Part shown: positions 62,559 to 64,000 of the stretch, piece by piece
How the letters are laid out: every line of letters starts with the position of its first letter
Position numbering within the stretch: the stretch's first letter is position 1
Origin: Lachnospiraceae bacterium
GTDB taxonomy: Bacteria > Bacillota > Clostridia > Lachnospirales > Lachnospiraceae
DNA: 64,000 nucleotides
Direction of reading: 5' to 3'
NCBI GenBank assembly: GCA_018384375.1
Contig: JAHAYJ010000032.1
Location: 1-64,000, forward strand
The notes under the pieces: generated by a model
What the model was told of the DNA's origin: nothing
Databases searched by the model: none
Seen by the model: only the letters and a program-made list of their open reading frames with translations
Program-made: the position numbers and the translations under genes

Positions 62559-62578
62559 TGGTGCTCTCCGGCTTTTCT
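62540..62578 (+). terminator. Terminator overlapping the end of the LytTR gene
   Basis: Arms GCCGGAGAG (62540-62548) / CTCTCCGGC (62564-62572) followed by TTTTCTT. The 5' arm is inside the coding sequence (stop at 62556-62558). Confidence 0.85.
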
Positions 62579-62650
62579 TATGTCGATTCGTCCCAAACTA
62601 TGTCGATTCGTCCCAAACCTATTGTTTATAAAAATGCCAGATGGTAGAAT
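62579..62650 (+). promoter_or_regulatory. Tandem 20-bp repeat (candidate LytTR operator) and promoter
   Basis: TATGTCGATTCGTCCCAAAC occurs twice without gap or mismatch (62579-62598, 62599-62618). Four bases later comes TTGTTT (62622-62627), a 17-bp spacer and TAGAAT (62645-62650). LytTR proteins typically bind pairs of direct repeats about two helical turns apart just upstream of the -35. Position, period and the adjacent LytTR gene agree. Confidence 0.75.
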
Positions 62651-62714
62651 TGAATCGATAATTTTCGTAAAGGAGAAAAGGAATAACAAAAAGGAGTAAG
62701 AAGGAGAAAGTGCT

Positions 62715-63581
62715 ATGAGTAAGACACTGAAAAGATTAATGACAACAGTATTGACCCTGGCCATGATGATTGGCGTATTTGCAGTGGGGGGGGTACAGGT
62801 AAAGGCTGCACCAACATATGAGCTTGTTGCTGTGGGGGATGATGTTACCTATGAAGAGGCAAAAGCCTTGGTGTCGGATAACCCATCCAGTCAAGTAGCC
62901 AATGAATGGGATTCAGAGTTCCTAACAATAATAAGGGAGCTCATTCCAGAAGCGGGGTTATCTTCCGGTAAATTAGTTGTGTTTTACAACATAAGTACTC
63001 AAGGTAGTATAAATAGCGCAGTTTGGGAGCAGCAGGCGTATGGAGGCTGGACAACTATTAGTATTGAAGTTCAATATAATGGTATGAAGAGTATGGGATA
63101 TGCTTATTATTATTTAGTAATAAATGAAGATACATCACAAACACCCACTCCCAATCCTGTTAAATCAGAGGAGCCTGTACACGAGCATTCCTATTCCTGG
63201 GTAACCGTGCAGGAAGCTACCACAGAGCAGGACGGAATAGAGGAATACAGATGCTCCTGCGGAGCAGTAGCAGAAAGAAGTGTGATTCCGGCAAGCCAGG
63301 TGTTTGTAAAGGGTCTTTATGGGGAAATCAAGAATGCTCCTTTAAATGGAACCGTAACATTTGATTCCGGCAGACTGTACACCATGTCCGATTATATTAT
63401 TAAGAAACTGGCAGAGCGAAGTGATGTCACAACAGTGGTAACGTTTGAGTATAACAAGACAGCTTACAGGATGACGATACCTGCCGGAGCGGATTATTCT
63501 GCATTACTTGCAGATGAAGATTATTTCTATGGATATTTCTATTTTGCACAGCTTGTTGGCGCAACGATAGAAGAACTTTAG
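62715..63581 (+). CDS. Secreted protein with a HxHxY-CxCG module
   Basis: A 288-residue exported protein. The signal peptide (about 1-31) ends VQVKAAP. An N-terminal domain of unknown fold (about 35-140) is followed by a Thr/Pro linker (TSQTPTPNPVKSEEPV). A short module HEHSYSWVTVQEATTEQDGI with RCSCGAV (about 155-190) resembles repeats common in Lachnospiraceae surface proteins. The C-terminal domain (about 195-288) is unrecognised. ATG 62715 follows AAGGAGAAAGTGCT. The tandem repeat and promoter upstream suggest control by the LytTR-PAS regulator. No enzymatic motif is visible. Confidence 0.8.
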   Translation: MSKTLKRLMTTVLTLAMMIGVFAVGGVQVKAAPTYELVAVGDDVTYEEAKALVSDNPSSQVANEWDSEFLTIIRELIPEAGLSSGKLVVFYNISTQGSINSAVWEQQAYGGWTTISIEVQYNGMKSMGYAYYYLVINEDTSQTPTPNPVKSEEPVHEHSYSWVTVQEATTEQDGIEEYRCSCGAVAERSVIPASQVFVKGLYGEIKNAPLNGTVTFDSGRLYTMSDYIIKKLAERSDVTTVVTFEYNKTAYRMTIPAGADYSALLADEDYFYGYFYFAQLVGATIEEL

Positions 63582-63637
63582 CATAGATCATTTATTTGAA
63601 TAAACAGGAAAAATCGTGGGGAATTTTTTCTTTAGAT

Positions 63638-63669
63638 AGGAGAGATGACGAAAGGTTGTCTCTCCTTTG
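63638..63669 (+). terminator. Terminator after the secreted protein gene
   Basis: Arms AGGAGAGA (63638-63645) / TCTCTCCT (63659-63666) with a 13-nt loop and TTT after it. Moderately strong. Confidence 0.6.
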
Positions 63670-63738
63670 TCATGTGCGCCTGGCGGCGCACGTTTTCAAC
63701 GGGTGTATGCCGGGCACAAATATGCTACAAATTACACA

Positions 63739-64000
63739 CTACATATAGAGGGATATTCTTTTTGCCTTGTAGATCAGTCCGCAGTCAAGCGTCCTGGAAT
63801 CAACATGTTTGCCGAAATCACCCTCATATTGTCGCACAATATCACTTTGCATTTGCTGAACCTCCTGATAATCCTTTTTCTCCCATAGCACATAAAAATT
63901 CGCGGAAGTTTAGCGGATATAAGCCCGGAATATCTATCTGAAAAACATCGCTCATGCGTTTATTATTATAAAAAGAGATATAGGCAACCTTCTCATAACA
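63739..64000 (-). pseudogene. Deleted remnant of an AAA ATPase (AAA_14/DUF4143 type)
   Basis: Read on the minus strand from the right edge, one frame gives YEKVAYISFYNNKRMSDVFQ, then IPGLYPLNFREFLCAMGEK. After a frame change comes DYQEVQQMQSDIVRQYEGDF with GKHV, then DCGLIYKAKRIS, and a stop at 63739-63741. These match, in order, separate parts of the ATP-binding DUF4143 family: the strand after Walker A, the LYPLxFxEFL motif, the helix ending DFxKH, and the LxYKVxR region. At least three internal deletions and one frame change separate them. The gene is dead and its 5' part lies outside the window. Confidence 0.7.

Noticed and set aside
63675-63693. GTGCGCC / GGCGCAC inverted repeat
   Set aside because: Only 7-bp arms, no T run and no gene context; probably part of decayed sequence.
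63645-63941. Plus-strand open frames at the right edge
   Set aside because: They overlap the minus-strand DUF4143 remnant, begin in a terminator, and match nothing.
1-64000. CRISPR arrays, tRNA or rRNA genes, intact insertion sequences
   Set aside because: No regularly spaced repeats, cloverleaf sequences, rRNA signatures or transposase genes were recognised on either strand by eye.

Overview
The window looks like chromosomal DNA of a butyrate-forming Lachnospiraceae (class Clostridia). Evidence for this is the thl-crt-hbd-bcd-etfB-etfA operon, LL-diaminopimelate aminotransferase (dapL) beside dapF, many strong AAGGAGG-type ribosome binding sites, Firmicutes RNA switches (T-box, glycine riboswitch, yybP-ykoY riboswitch), a long-form hpf, and lipoproteins of the clostridial type. 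The genus cannot be fixed from the sequence. No rRNA, tRNA, CRISPR array, intact insertion sequence or prophage was found. Both edges hold decayed gene fragments: a chimeric response-regulator remnant on the left and a deleted AAA/DUF4143 ATPase remnant on the right.

Layout, left half. 1-0.85 kb: chimeric remnant. 1-3 kb: dapF-dapL (lysine/cell wall). 3.2-4.5 kb: ECF sigma factor and anti-sigma protein. 4.6-6 kb: small membrane protein and TauE exporter. 6-11.9 kb: YesN/YesM-type two-component system divergent from a carbohydrate ABC transporter. 12-14.4 kb: leucine T-box and leuA, whose product carries an AraC-type DNA-binding domain. 14.5-17.2 kb: a 38-residue membrane peptide, GtrA protein, small protein, metzincin-like peptidase and metF. 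17.2-20.5 kb: SDR reductase, trxB and an SH3-NlpC/P60 hydrolase with a WalR-like box. 20.6-27.7 kb: a gene set with putrescine aminotransferase, a shortened iron alcohol dehydrogenase, MerR regulator, Fe-S aldo/keto reductase, GPH-type symporter and an ECF-S/DUF1893 fusion.

Layout, right half. 27.7-33 kb: DnaA-box cluster, hpf, surface-glycan type membrane proteins and an M23 peptidase. 33-37.1 kb: carB and a tyrosine phosphatase. 37.1-39.3 kb: yybP-ykoY (Mn2+) riboswitch leader followed by hflK-hflC. 39.3-45.6 kb: butyrate operon with a Rex-like operator. 45.7-50.4 kb: TipA-like MerR regulator, then uxuB/uxuA and an AraC regulator (hexuronate catabolism, minus strand). 50.5-56.6 kb: ybaK, small membrane protein, mtnA, polar amino-acid ABC transporter, glycine riboswitch and alanine/glycine symporter. 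56.7-61.7 kb: C_GCAxxG_C_C protein, second thiolase and gatCAB. 61.7-63.6 kb: LytTR-PAS regulator, a tandem 20-bp repeat upstream of a promoter, and a secreted protein.

The genes describe an anaerobe that condenses acetyl-CoA to butyryl-CoA under probable redox control, takes up sugars and hexuronates, and controls amino-acid synthesis and uptake by RNA sensors. The observations most worth checking are the Mn2+-type riboswitch in front of hflKC, the LeuA-AraC fusion behind a leucine T-box, and the LytTR-PAS/tandem-operator/secreted-protein unit.
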